A DNA stretch of 64,000 bases from Microbispora sp. ZYX-F-249 (GTDB lineage: Bacteria; Actinomycetota; Actinomycetes; Streptosporangiales; Streptosporangiaceae): the NCBI RefSeq assembly GCF_039649665.1, contig NZ_JBDJAW010000026.1, positions 57,023-121,022 on the forward strand, in the 5' to 3' direction. Position numbers and translations under genes: made by a program. Shown here piece by piece: positions 7,905 through 16,283 of the stretch; positions within the stretch are counted from its first letter, which is position 1, and the number at the start of each line of letters is the position of its first letter. A model generated the notes under the pieces. The model was not told the origin of the DNA. It saw nothing but the letters and a program-made list of their open reading frames with translations, and did no database searches.

Positions 7905-8870
7905 TTGAACCACCGTACCGGCATTCGCCGGGCAGAACTTCCTACTGACCACTTCACGACGATCAGCAACCGGTGGGTCCGCGACAAGCGGCTGACCTGG
8001 AAGGCGCGCGGTGTCCTCGCCTGGCTGGCCTCTCACAAGGTCGGGTTCCGGGTCTCCGAGAGGGCCCTCATCGCTGCCGCGCCGGAGGGGCGTGACGCCG
8101 TACGCGGCGCCCTCAAGGAGCTGGAGCGCCACGGCTACCTCATCCGGGAGCGCCAGCGCGCGGCCAACGGCAGGCTCGGCGACACCGACTACATCCTGTG
8201 CGACCCCTGGACCGCCGGAAACCAGCAGGTCAGCACCAACGACGGATTTTCCGTCCCTGGTGGCCCTCGTCAGCCCGAACCTACGCCGGAAAATCCGTCA
8301 CAGGCCCCCACCAGCGGAAACGAGGTCGACGCCCAGGCCGCACCTACGCCGGATTACCCGTCGCAGGACGTGACCAGCGAGAACGGGGCATCGTCGCAGG
8401 TCGGCACCAACGACGGATTTTCCACCCTCTATAAGAAGAACAAGGAGAAGAAGAACAAGAAGAAGACCAGTGATCATCTTCTCGCCGTAGGCGAGCGTAC
8501 GGTGCGTACCGCGCGAGGCGCCGCGCGGACGCCTTCGGCGAACCAGGGAGATCTTTCCCGGATGGCTGGGGACGTGCTCGGCCAGATGCCGGACCACTAC
8601 CGGAAGGCTCCGGCCTGGCTGCGCTCCCGGATGCTCAAGCGGATCGCCGAGGCCCTGGCCGACCGTTCCCCGCTGGCCCTCGTGGCCTACGCCCACCGGT
8701 TCGCCGCTGACCCGAATTTCGGCGACTACGAGCACCTTCGCCGGTTCTCGGACCTGATCCGGAAGCTTGACGCCGATGTAGCCGAGGGCATCACCTGCCC
8801 CCGCTGTGGTCGCGACCCCCTCCACACCTTCTGCCCCGCTGACGTCGAGGGAGGCACCGATGAGCGCTGA
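7905..8870 (+). CDS. winged-helix replication-initiator-like protein with in-gene repeats
   Basis: 321 residues, TTG start with AGGAGAG 5 bases upstream. Residues 1-100 form a winged-helix domain typical of phage/plasmid replication N-termini (HFTTISNRWVRDKRLTWKAR, GVLAWLASH, ALKELERHGYLIRERQR). Residues 105-175 are a low-complexity linker with repeated TNDGFS and TPxxPSQxxTSxN segments, encoded by repeated DNA. A lysine-rich tract follows (YKKNKEKKNKKKTSD). The C-terminal half is helical (LGQMPDHYRKAPAWLRSRML) and ends in a CPRCGRD...C zinc-knuckle-like motif. The layout recalls lambda O. It overlaps the FtsK/TraB gene by 11 bp. Confidence 0.7.
   Translation: MNHRTGIRRAELPTDHFTTISNRWVRDKRLTWKARGVLAWLASHKVGFRVSERALIAAAPEGRDAVRGALKELERHGYLIRERQRAANGRLGDTDYILCDPWTAGNQQVSTNDGFSVPGGPRQPEPTPENPSQAPTSGNEVDAQAAPTPDYPSQDVTSENGASSQVGTNDGFSTLYKKNKEKKNKKKTSDHLLAVGERTVRTARGAARTPSANQGDLSRMAGDVLGQMPDHYRKAPAWLRSRMLKRIAEALADRSPLALVAYAHRFAADPNFGDYEHLRRFSDLIRKLDADVAEGITCPRCGRDPLHTFCPADVEGGTDER
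8226..8429. repeat. iteron-like repeats inside the replication gene (candidate origin)
   Basis: CAGGTC(A/G)GCACCAACGACGG followed by ATTTTCC occurs at 8226-8252 and 8398-8423. CTACGCCGGAAAATCCGTC (8281) and CTACGCCGGATTACCCGTC (8344) are further copies, with the GGATTTTCC core inverted in the first. The first copy contains the perfect dyad GACGGA-TTT-TCCGTC (8241-8255). A 40-base A/G tract follows (8430-8470). Repeats next to a low-melting tract inside the initiator gene fit an origin; function is inferred. Confidence 0.5.
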
Positions 8871-11046
8871 CGCCGTCGAAATCGGCCTGAGCGACCCTGA
8901 GCGCGCTCCTCGGCCCGTTTCCGGGGCCAAGATGACCATGGACACCTCCGAGTCAGGCAAGGGTGCTCAGAGCCTCACCAGTGACGAGCAGGCGGGCCAG
9001 GACGCCCGGCAGACCGCCGCCGGTCGGCCGCTGTCGCCGAGCGGCGCCGGGGCCCTGCGGTACGCCGTGAGCGTCGTCGGTCACGGGGCCCTGCGGACGC
9101 CCCTGCACACCTGGGAGCGGGCCTGGGACTGGCTCAAGCTGGCCCACCTGCGGGACGGCGGCACGCACCGGGGCCAGGTCGCCGAGCGGCACGCGGCGGC
9201 GTACACGAAGCTCCAGCAGGACCGGGCCCGCCGGGCCGGTGCCGTGGCAAGGGTCGCCGCCTGGCCGTGGAGGACCCGGGCGAAGGTCGGGAAGGTTCCC
9301 GTGGCGCTCGTGACCTGGGGCGTCACCACGGGCGAGGCGGTGTATGCCGCCCAGCCGGCGAATCCGTTCCTGGCTACCGTCCTCGGCGGTGTCAACGGCG
9401 TGTTGGCCGACGCGGTCGCGGCCGTGGCCCACCTGGCCAGCCCTGTTGCCCTGCCTGCCGCCGGTCTCGCTGGCCTGGCGGCCGTGGGCGGGAGCATCCG
9501 GCGGGAGCATGACCGGCGCCGCGCGCTGCTGGTCGTCCGTGACGGGGTCGACGTCGGCCTGCGCGAGGGCGGGGAACTGCTCCCGGCCGTCCCGATCGCT
9601 GGCTGCTCGCACCCGAACGCTGCGATGGAGGCCGTACGGCGGGCCCTGGCCATCGAGCGGGTGAACGTCCGGCCGCTGTCGGCTACCGCAACGCCGTGGG
9701 GCTGGGAAGTGGTCGTCCAGATGCGCCAGGGCAAGCCCGGGGACATCACCCGCGCGGCGGCCGACCTGGAGACGCTGCTCGACGTCCGGGAGGCGGGCGT
9801 GCTCGTCACCCCGCACCGGGACCGGCGGGCCCGGGTCACGCTCCGGGTGGTCGAGTCGGACCCGTGGGCCGACATGCCGACGGTGCCGGACTACGCGGGC
9901 CCGGACTGGACCGTGCGGGACCCGATTTGGCTGGGCCAGAGGCTCGACGGCGCCCAGGTCCGTACGGCGTTCGCCAGCAAGCACTCGCTGATCCTGGCCG
10001 CGTCCGGCGGCGGTAAGAGCATCCTGCTGCGGCTGATCGCGGACGGTCTCGGCGCGGCGGCCGACGTCCACATGTGGGACCTGGACCCGTCGGGCGTGGG
10101 CCAGGCACCGCAGGCGGCCGTTATGGGGAGGGTGGCCCTGGACCCGGGCGACTGCGAGGCCGCGCTGACGGACGCCGTGGCCATCGCCGTGGCACGGACG
10201 CGGCTGCTGCGCAGGCTCGGCATGGGCGACGCATGGCAGGCCTCGCCGGAGCGCCCCGCGCTGGCTGTGATCGTGGACGAGTACCCGCGCCTCACCCCGG
10301 CCGGGAAGGCGGCGGCCGTCTCCCTGCTGCGGATCGGCCGGAAGGCGGCCGTGTTCATCGTGTTCGCTTCACAAGATTCCAAGAAGGACACCCTCGGCGA
10401 CAGCATCGCGGGCCAGGTGGCGTTCCGCGCGGCCGGGCCGGGCCTCCAGGACTGGCAGGCTGACCTGTTGTTCGGCGCGGGCGCCAGGGCGCGCGGCTGG
10501 GACCCGGGCCGGTACCAGCCCGCCACGAGCGCCGACAGCCCGAACGACGCGGGGACGTTCTACGTGGCCGGCGCGGGCGAGGACATCGCGTTGCCCATGC
10601 GGGTCGGTTACATGGCGGGAGCCGTGGCGCAGTCCCGCGCCGAGCGGTACGCCACCCTCGGCCGGTGCCCGCTGCTCGACGTCGACACGCTGACGGCCGC
10701 AGGCCTGGACGCGGCGGGCGTGTACGTCCGTACGGACGACGAGGGCGCCCAGGTGGTCTCCCTGGCCACGATCGAGCCGGAGCCGGTTCCTGATGAGGCC
10801 CTGACCCTGCTGGAGGCCATCGCCGACGACGTCCAGGCCTACGGGGCCGAGTGGATCCCGGCGGCCGAGCTGGCGGCGCAGGCTGCCGAGCGGATGGGCT
10901 GGACGCCGGGGAAGGCGGCCGAGATGCGGACGGCCGCGCTGCTCGACTCGGCGGGGATCCCCTCGCGGCGCCGGTCGACGGGCGTCGTACGGCCGCGTGC
11001 GGCGCTGCTGACGGCGGCCGGGCGGGACCTGCTGGCCTCGGCGTAG
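8860..11046 (+). CDS. FtsK/SpoIIIE-type DNA translocase (TraB/TraSA-like)
   Basis: 728 residues. Two hydrophobic stretches (about 160-215) precede a motor domain with Walker A SGGGKS at 382-387 and Walker B LAVIVDE ending near 474, followed by FASQD (sensor). A C-terminal winged-helix-like region (about 640-720, ELAAQAAERMGWTPGKAAEM) is where TraB proteins read their recognition repeats. In actinomycete plasmids a single protein of this kind moves double-stranded DNA between mycelia. ATG 8860 overlaps the upstream gene by 11 bp. This is the strongest marker that the element is, or was, conjugative. Confidence 0.9.
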   Translation: MSADAVEIGLSDPERAPRPVSGAKMTMDTSESGKGAQSLTSDEQAGQDARQTAAGRPLSPSGAGALRYAVSVVGHGALRTPLHTWERAWDWLKLAHLRDGGTHRGQVAERHAAAYTKLQQDRARRAGAVARVAAWPWRTRAKVGKVPVALVTWGVTTGEAVYAAQPANPFLATVLGGVNGVLADAVAAVAHLASPVALPAAGLAGLAAVGGSIRREHDRRRALLVVRDGVDVGLREGGELLPAVPIAGCSHPNAAMEAVRRALAIERVNVRPLSATATPWGWEVVVQMRQGKPGDITRAAADLETLLDVREAGVLVTPHRDRRARVTLRVVESDPWADMPTVPDYAGPDWTVRDPIWLGQRLDGAQVRTAFASKHSLILAASGGGKSILLRLIADGLGAAADVHMWDLDPSGVGQAPQAAVMGRVALDPGDCEAALTDAVAIAVARTRLLRRLGMGDAWQASPERPALAVIVDEYPRLTPAGKAAAVSLLRIGRKAAVFIVFASQDSKKDTLGDSIAGQVAFRAAGPGLQDWQADLLFGAGARARGWDPGRYQPATSADSPNDAGTFYVAGAGEDIALPMRVGYMAGAVAQSRAERYATLGRCPLLDVDTLTAAGLDAAGVYVRTDDEGAQVVSLATIEPEPVPDEALTLLEAIADDVQAYGAEWIPAAELAAQAAERMGWTPGKAAEMRTAALLDSAGIPSRRRSTGVVRPRAALLTAAGRDLLASA

Positions 11047-11303
11047 CGTCTGCATCGGGGTCGTCACCTGGTCGTCAGGGTGGCGACCCCGATTCGTTCC
11101 GGTGTAGTCCCCTTGCAGCCCCTGACCTGCGGAAAGGGCAACTGCGGCGTGTCGTGCAGACCAGCATGCGAGGGGAGGGGGCGAGACGACCGACCTGCGG
11201 AAACGGATGAAGGACCGGATCCCCCGCGCGGGTTCCGGCCCTTCGCTTTGGTGCCCCGGTCGCGCCCCCGGCATCCCGGACGGTCAGGGACGCGACCGGG
11301 GGT
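11047..11303. other. intergenic region after the translocase with GACCTGCGGAAA repeats
   Basis: No gene seen. GACCTGCGGAAA occurs at 11124-11135 and 11192-11203, with further copies at 21830-21841 and (10 of 12 bases) 6754-6763. The position directly 3' of a TraB-like gene is where clt-type transfer loci lie in Streptomyces plasmids, so these may be translocase recognition repeats (inference). Confidence 0.35.
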
Positions 11304-11603
11304 CTACTGGTCGGCCTCAGCAGGCCGGGCCATGAGCCGCTCGCGGGCGCGGCGGGCCGTGTCGGCCATGCGCGTGAAGGCGGCTTCCTGGGTGGCCGTG
11401 ACGGGCGCTCCGTCTGGCCAGGAGCGGCCCGCCGACTTGAGCCCGGCCGCGATGCGTACGGCGGCGGCCATGCGCTCCAGGCCGGAGAACGTGGCGGCCT
11501 CAATGGGCTTGCCGGTGCGGACGTGGACGGCGTGCCAGCGGCCGGTGTCGTCGTCCTGGCGGACATCCCGAAACTCGGGGATTTCCGGGGGGTGACGGGT
11601 CAT
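11304..11603 (-). CDS. hypothetical small element protein
   Basis: 99 residues, no recognised family. The N-terminal part (EFRDVRQDDDTGRWHAVHVR) looks like a small beta sheet; the rest is helical and alanine/arginine rich (MAAAVRIAAGLKSAG). Divergent from the GntR gene, with a 10-bp-phased direct repeat in the shared gap. No strong ribosome binding site is seen upstream of 11603. Confidence 0.5.
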   Translation of the reverse strand: MTRHPPEIPEFRDVRQDDDTGRWHAVHVRTGKPIEAATFSGLERMAAAVRIAAGLKSAGRSWPDGAPVTATQEAAFTRMADTARRARERLMARPAEADQ

Positions 11604-11619
11604 GCACGGATCGTATGAC

Positions 11620-11649
11620 GCGGTATAGAGCGGTGTACAGCGGTAGGCC
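11620..11649. repeat. three 10-bp-phased direct repeats (candidate GntR operator)
   Basis: GCGGTATAGA, GCGGTGTACA and GCGGTAGGCC lie end to end at 11620, 11630 and 11640, one helical turn apart, in the gap between divergent genes. The adjacent GntR-family gene makes this a likely autoregulatory operator. Confidence 0.55.
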
Positions 11650-11695
11650 GCTACCTGTTGGTTTATGCAGCTCAGGGCCGTTCTACGTTGGCGGC

Positions 11696-11974
11696 ATGCG
11701 TGACGACTTTGACCCCGAGGCGGCCGTACCCGGTTACGTCTACGTGCGGATGGCCGACCACATCGCGGCGCGCATCGCCTCCGGTGAGATCCCGGTGAAT
11801 GCCCGGCTGGCCGGTGAACGCGCGCTGGCCGAGGAGTACGGCGTGGCGCTGGGCACCGCGCGGCGGGCGATCGAGGAGCTACGAGACCGGGGCCTCGTCG
11901 TCACCCTGCCCGCCAAGGGCACGTATGTGGTGGAACCTGGCGGGCCGGACGGAGAGACGCCGGAGACCACTTGA
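11696..11974 (+). CDS. GntR-family repressor (KorSA-like)
   Basis: 92 residues that consist almost entirely of the GntR winged helix: YVYVRMADHIAARIASGEIP, ARLAGERALAEEYGVALGTA, RRAIEELRDRGLVVTLPAKG TYVV. There is no effector domain. Stand-alone GntR domains of this size are the KorSA-type repressors that hold transfer and replication genes of AICEs silent. ATG 11696 lacks a clear ribosome binding site and may be read from a leaderless transcript (TACGTT about 9 bases upstream). Confidence 0.85.
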   Translation: MRDDFDPEAAVPGYVYVRMADHIAARIASGEIPVNARLAGERALAEEYGVALGTARRAIEELRDRGLVVTLPAKGTYVVEPGGPDGETPETT

Positions 11975-12220
11975 CCAGCGTGGGCCGGGGGACGGGAGTT
12001 AGTAGGGGCTCGACAGCCGGGGGTTTGCCGGCTGATTGTCGCCGCAGGTCAGAGCGGGTAGCGGGCGACGCGGGGAAGGCCTCGGCGGCTGGCCGCCAGT
12101 TGGGAGGGCCTTCCGCCCTCTACCTGGGCGGATCCAACTCCCGGCGGGGTTAGTTCCGAGAAACGGCCGGGCGGCGCGGGGACGCAATAGTTAGTACTTG
12201 CCCCGGGCACCCCGGCCTCG
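11975..12220. other. strongly structured intergenic region
   Basis: No gene seen. Contains CAGCCG...CGGCTG and a nested inverted repeat GGAAGGCC...GGCCTTCC (12074-12114) enclosing GGCGGC-TG-GCCGCC. GTTAGT occurs three times in the flanks (about 11998, 12150, 12190). It could be a single-strand or transfer origin, or a bidirectional terminator. Confidence 0.4.
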
Positions 12221-12511
12221 TCATGCGGCGGGGCCGTCGGGCCCCATCGGGACCTGCTCGGACTCCCGAAGGATCTGGTCCAGCATCCGGGCGTCGAGCA
12301 GGCGGCCGAGGCCGACGATGGCCCGCTTCAGGTGCTCGACCTGAGCGAAGGTGAGCCGGTAGCGGACGATCTCGTCGGCGGCGTCCTCGTCACCCCTGAT
12401 GACGCACTCCAGGGCATCCCTGGCCCTGGCCGTGAACGATCGCCGGACGAGGGCGCCGCCGATGTCCGACAGCAGCAGCCCCACCCGCTCCAGGGCTGGC
12501 CTACGCTTCAC
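12221..12511 (-). CDS. hypothetical helical protein
   Basis: 96 residues, all-alpha (VGLLLSDIGGALVRRSFTAR, DEIVRYRLTFAQVEHLKRAI). Last gene of a minus-strand run of small element genes; its ATG overlaps the stop of the gene before it by 11 bp, so the two are translationally coupled. No known domain recognised. Confidence 0.55.
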   Translation of the reverse strand: MKRRPALERVGLLLSDIGGALVRRSFTARARDALECVIRGDEDAADEIVRYRLTFAQVEHLKRAIVGLGRLLDARMLDQILRESEQVPMGPDGPAA

Positions 12512-12743
12512 GGGACGGCCTCACGGCCGGGGCGGTGCGGCTGGCGGCGGCCGAGGCGTCCGGCGCCGTATGACTGGCCCTACCTGCCTCGAATTCGTGC
12601 GGACGAGGGTCCAGGGCCGCGGCGACATGCTCCAGCTCGCCGATCTGGTCGTCTCCGACCGGGTCGGGCGCGCCGGTATAGCGCTGCAAGCGGGCACGCT
12701 GTGCGGCGGTCACGTCAGAGACGAAGTCCCAATTCATGGTCAC
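12501..12743 (-). CDS. hypothetical small protein
   Basis: 80 residues (MTMNWDFVSDVTAAQRARLQ). I prefer GTG 12743 because GGAGG lies 8 bases upstream; ATG 12737 is the alternative. Acidic, helical, no known domain. It follows the HNH gene and precedes the 96-residue protein in the same direction. Confidence 0.5.
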   Translation of the reverse strand: MTMNWDFVSDVTAAQRARLQRYTGAPDPVGDDQIGELEHVAAALDPRPHEFEAGRASHTAPDASAAASRTAPAVRPSREA

Positions 12744-12795
12744 TGTCAGTCCTCCATAGGGGATCTGTCGGCCTGCTGGCGGCCGAGGGGAATGG

Positions 12796-13302
12796 TCACG
12801 CGGCTCTGGTCGCCCGGTACGTGCGGCTGTACTCGGCCCTACAGATGGAGCAGTAGCGGACGCCACGGCTGTCGACGCGGTCGTACGGGTGCCCCTGCGG
12901 GCAGGCCGTTTTCCGGGCGTTCCTGGCCGATGGGCCGTTGCCCCTCAACACGTTTTCCCGGTGCGTCACCGGCCGTACGTGCTCAGGGTGCGCACACAGC
13001 GGACCGATACAGCCGTCATCGGGGAACCGGTAGTGGTCCATCTCCAGGCCCTCGGGGACGGGCCCGTTGTTGGCCTCCCACGCCCATCGGTAGGCGGTCT
13101 GAAACCGGGTGCCGGTCCAGAACAGACCGCGAGGCCCGCCGGGCCGATGGCCGTTGGTGGCTCCGGTCCAGCGCCAGCAGCCGTTTTCTAGGACCTCGAT
13201 CTTCTCGGCGAACCGGCGGACGGCCGTGCCGTAGACCATACCCGGCAGGATTTTCCCGCGAAAATAATCGGAGACCGCACGGGCGAATATGCTGGTAGTC
13301 AT
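12796..13302 (-). CDS. HNH endonuclease
   Basis: 168 residues. The HNH core is visible as CWRWTGA (about 45-52), then LEMDHYRFPDDGCIGPLCAH, PEHVRPVTHRENVLRG, with the His/Asn/His triad in DH, RPVTH and EN. A second cysteine cluster (ACPQGHPYD...YCSIC) at the C-terminus likely binds zinc. Such HNH proteins are common in phages and AICEs. ATG 13302 has GGAGAAG 8 bases upstream; an in-frame extension to 13380 (PNFWAPG at its start) is possible. Confidence 0.8.
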   Translation of the reverse strand: MTTSIFARAVSDYFRGKILPGMVYGTAVRRFAEKIEVLENGCWRWTGATNGHRPGGPRGLFWTGTRFQTAYRWAWEANNGPVPEGLEMDHYRFPDDGCIGPLCAHPEHVRPVTHRENVLRGNGPSARNARKTACPQGHPYDRVDSRGVRYCSICRAEYSRTYRATRAA

Positions 13303-13440
13303 TGACTGCTTCTCCATGGTCGTGGTGGACCAGGAGGCAGGGCCGGGCGCCCAGAAATTGGGATTCCTCTGAGCGCCCATTATTTTCCGTATCGGGAGCC
13401 GTTTTATTTGCCGGGTGGTACGTCAGCCCTCCTCTACTGG

Positions 13441-13788
13441 CTACAGGACGTAGAGCCGGGTCTCGCGAATCCCCATCAGACCTTCGGACCCACGGTGCTC
13501 GTACAGGACGCCTTCCTGCTTCAGCGTCTCGACGCTCTGCCGGAAATCGGCAGAGCTGGCGTTCGGGAACGTCCGCAGGAAATCGCGCTCAACCTGTTTG
13601 GTGTCGGCCGGACGCCGCTCAACCTCTACGTAGCGGTTGACGATGTCGACCAGGGTCCTCCCGACCGTGGACATGAAGTCCGCCTGCTGGGCCTGCTGCT
13701 GCGCGGCCTGATGGGCTGCGACCTGCGCGGCCTGGCGGGTCTGGCGGGCGGCGATACGATCCGGGCTCCAGAAATTGCTGGTACTCAT
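13441..13788 (-). CDS. hypothetical element protein, winged-helix-like C-terminus
   Basis: 115 residues. N-terminal SNFWSPDRIAARQ, then a glutamine/alanine-rich coiled segment (QAAQVAAHQAAQQQAQQ), and a C-terminal region (SSADFRQSVETLKQEGVLYE) that reads like a small winged helix. AAGGAA precedes ATG 13788. Lies between the HNH and XRE genes, same strand. Function unknown. Confidence 0.55.
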   Translation of the reverse strand: MSTSNFWSPDRIAARQTRQAAQVAAHQAAQQQAQQADFMSTVGRTLVDIVNRYVEVERRPADTKQVERDFLRTFPNASSADFRQSVETLKQEGVLYEHRGSEGLMGIRETRLYVL

Positions 13789-13820
13789 TCGGTAATTCCT
13801 TTTCGTTGGTTGGGGATTTC

Positions 13821-14114
13821 TCAGGCGGCCTTGCGGTCGGGCTTGTGAGTCGCGACGTACCAAAAGGTGAAGGCGTCGCTCTTGTCCTGATCAGCGATGA
13901 TGTCAGCGATATCGCTCAGCGAGAAGACGGGGACAAGCCGCTCCAGGAACCGAAAGCTGGTCGGCTTCCCATTGCTCAGCCGCCACATCTGGTAGTCGGT
14001 GCTACCGATTAGACGGGCCAGCGCATATCGGCTCATTCCCTTCTCATCGCAGATCTCCTTGAAACGATCCGCTGACACCAGTATTCCTTTCATATCTACC
14101 ACGGTAGCAGACAT
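13821..14114 (-). CDS. XRE-like helix-turn-helix protein
   Basis: 97 residues with an HTH of the form FKEICDEKGMSRYALARLIG STDYQMWRLSNG and a trailing helix pair (FSLSDIADIIADQ). Starts possible at 14114 and 14093. A CTACC-AC-GGTAG dyad (14096-14107) overlaps the start region and could be an autoregulatory site. First gene of the minus-strand run 14114-12221, so it may control that run. Confidence 0.7.
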   Translation of the reverse strand: MSATVVDMKGILVSADRFKEICDEKGMSRYALARLIGSTDYQMWRLSNGKPTSFRFLERLVPVFSLSDIADIIADQDKSDAFTFWYVATHKPDRKAA

Positions 14115-14498
14115 GATTTCCGGGATAGTAGCGCCGAGGATGGACCCCTACGCAATTCCGGAATAAGCTACTGTCTTTTGAATACCGACGAAATCGACGT
14201 CGGAGACCAAACGCCCTATGCCTGGGGCGGCCGACTTAACGGTGGGTGGGGGCCGCCTTTGCCAAGGAGGCCGAGGGCAGGTGGGCACGGCGCGCGGGGC
14301 CGAGATGGCCGACGGCGACGAGGCCGAGCAGCGGGGGGCAGGCATGACGAGGGCGGCCGCCCACGGCGGGCGGGCACTCCAGGCGATTCATCAGGCTGGC
14401 GACTGCCCGGTAACGGGGTTGTCGTGGAGGCCGCCAGGGCTGTCGTTAGGTCGCCTGCCGTCGCCTGTTACGGGAGGATCGTGGTTGACCCGGAGAAG
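14115..14498. repeat. imperfect direct repeat, copy A (holds a relic of the integrase 3' end)
   Basis: No gene. Bases about 14152-14424 align imperfectly with 16890-17136 (ACTGTC, ACTTAA, TTTGCCAAGG vs TTTGTCAAGG, GACGAGGCCGAGCAGC, CAGGCATGAC, CCCACGGC, CTCCAG, ACGGGGTTGTC). The end of copy A translates on the minus strand to DNPVTGQ, a relic of the tyrosine integrase C-terminus DNPVSGL. Also contains ATTCCGGAAT (14155-14164). Confidence 0.6.
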
Positions 14499-16193
14499 CT
14501 AATCCTCTCGTTCTTCGCTGGTACCCAGGGTGTAACCCATTGCCGTTTCCGGCTGCACTCGAACAAGCTCGGTAGTCCCGTCCGAGTGGGGAGCAGCCGC
14601 CCATCCAGATGGCCAGTGGTGTTCTCTCGCAGGATCGGTCACGCGGGCTTCGTCTAGCCGGAAGAGCTCTTCTCCGGTGGGATCGCCGAAGTTAGCTGAC
14701 CCTGAGAAGGTCGCCTTCTTGAAATCGGCGTTCCCGGAGAAGGTCGCCTCTTTGAAATCGGCGCCGCCAGAGAAGGTCGCCACCCTGAAGTCGGCGTTCC
14801 CGGAGAAGGTCGCCTCTTGGAAATCGGCATCCCTGGTGAATACTGCATTGTAGAAAAAGGCCGTTTGGGAGAAGGTGACCCTGTCGAAGTATGCCCTTCT
14901 GATGAACGTGGCCCCACCGAACCAGGCCTCTTCGATGAAGGTCGCACGGCTGAACCGCGTTGCGCGGCGGAAGGTCGCCCCGTTGAAATCGCCCTCGTCA
15001 TGAACGGTTATCAAGTCGAATGAGGCTGTGTCGCAGAAGGTGGCTGCGACGAACGAGACGCGGGAGAACTTTGCCCAGCCGAACCAGGCCTCCCCTAAGA
15101 AGGTTGCTTCGTCGAACACGGCCGTGCCTGTGAAGTCCGCCCAAGCGAACGATGCCCCTCCCAAGAAGGTCGCCCCCTGGAAGATGCCTTCGGCGACGTG
15201 GCATCGCGTGAAGTGGAAGTCGATGAGCGTAGCGCCGCTCAGGTCGATCCGCATGCCATGCCAGAAGCGTGGATCAGGCGAGGGGCCGTCACGCTGGTCG
15301 GCTGGCCGGTTATCCCGTAGATGCTCGGCGAGAATGCGCTGGGCTGCGAGCCGGACTTGCCGCTCTCCTTCCGGGTCTCCTCCCTGGACCCCATGGTCGG
15401 CCGGCTGAGTGACGCCAGAATGACCGTTGCGGGCTGCGTGGTACCGGCGCCGTGCGGCCCGTAGCGCTTCCCGCCGCTCCTGCTCTGGATCGGAGGGCGT
15501 GGGAGGACTGTAGGGCATCCGCAGGTAGGCACAGATGACGTTCACGATCGTCTGACGGTGGCCCTCGTTGTCCTGAGCCAGGCGCTCCAGCGCGTACATG
15601 CCAGCCAGCCGCACGGCGGCCTTGCCGTGGCCGAGCTGCTCGGCGGCCTTGGTGTACAACTCGGTAATACGTCGTTCGAGCGCGTCGCGCCGGTTGTCCT
15701 CGGCGACACGCTCGGCGTGCGTGGCGTCTCGCTCCGCGTCGCGTTCGGCGAAGGCTGCGTCGCGCTCGGCCTGCAGCGCGGTCAACACCATCGTGAGTTC
15801 TTGGTGGCGCTGTCGGCGGAACGCTAGAGCCAGGGTGAACGCGGCCCCCACCGCCGCCCCGGCAGTCAGCGCGGTACGTATGGCCTCGCTGGTAGCCGTT
15901 GAGACTTCGACGCTTGTCGGCCCTGTCGGTGTGGGGGCGGGGCTCGCGGTCCCCGTGGAGACCGGTCTCGGACTGGGCGCGGCGACGCCACGCAGGAGCA
16001 GCCAACTGGTGAGCGCGACGGTCGATACCGTCAGCAGCACTGCCAGGGCGATCCACCACCCGGCCGACCGTGGCTCGCGGAGCCGGGATAGCCGCTGTTC
16101 CAAGAGTTCGATCCGCGACTGGTCGGCCTTCGGCCCAGGCGTTTCCGGCCGGGCACGCCGACGAAGCCACCCCACACCACGCATGACCGCCAT
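14499..16193 (-). CDS. membrane-anchored pentapeptide-repeat protein (paralogue 1)
   Basis: About 564 residues. Two membrane helices lie near the N-terminus (WWIALAVLLTVSTVALTSWL and TALTAGAAVGAAFTLALAF), separated by a Pro/Thr-rich spacer. A charged coiled coil follows (AERDAAFAERDAERDATHAE), then a conserved block (AAVRLAGMYALERLAQDNEG, VNVICAYLRMPY). The C-terminal third is a pentapeptide-repeat beta-helix with many A(D/N)F and ATF steps (ATFSGNADF, ATFSGGADF). The start is uncertain (16193, 16184, or GTG 16268). Same architecture as the 18814-19920 gene. Cargo of unknown role. Confidence 0.8.
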   Translation of the reverse strand: MAVMRGVGWLRRRARPETPGPKADQSRIELLEQRLSRLREPRSAGWWIALAVLLTVSTVALTSWLLLRGVAAPSPRPVSTGTASPAPTPTGPTSVEVSTATSEAIRTALTAGAAVGAAFTLALAFRRQRHQELTMVLTALQAERDAAFAERDAERDATHAERVAEDNRRDALERRITELYTKAAEQLGHGKAAVRLAGMYALERLAQDNEGHRQTIVNVICAYLRMPYSPPTPSDPEQERREALRAARRRYHAARNGHSGVTQPADHGVQGGDPEGERQVRLAAQRILAEHLRDNRPADQRDGPSPDPRFWHGMRIDLSGATLIDFHFTRCHVAEGIFQGATFLGGASFAWADFTGTAVFDEATFLGEAWFGWAKFSRVSFVAATFCDTASFDLITVHDEGDFNGATFRRATRFSRATFIEEAWFGGATFIRRAYFDRVTFSQTAFFYNAVFTRDADFQEATFSGNADFRVATFSGGADFKEATFSGNADFKKATFSGSANFGDPTGEELFRLDEARVTDPAREHHWPSGWAAAPHSDGTTELVRVQPETAMGYTLGTSEERED

Positions 16194-16283
16194 CCCATCC
16201 GACACCGCCCGATCTCGCCGTGCGTGTCTTCCGATCGTTATCCCTGACAGGGAGATGCCGGCCTTCACACCAGCCGGACGCGC

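Noticed and set aside
13303..13380. Separate small gene beginning MGAQRNPNFWAPG
   Set aside because: The frame is continuous with the HNH nuclease and has no stop between; it may be an N-terminal extension but not a separate gene.
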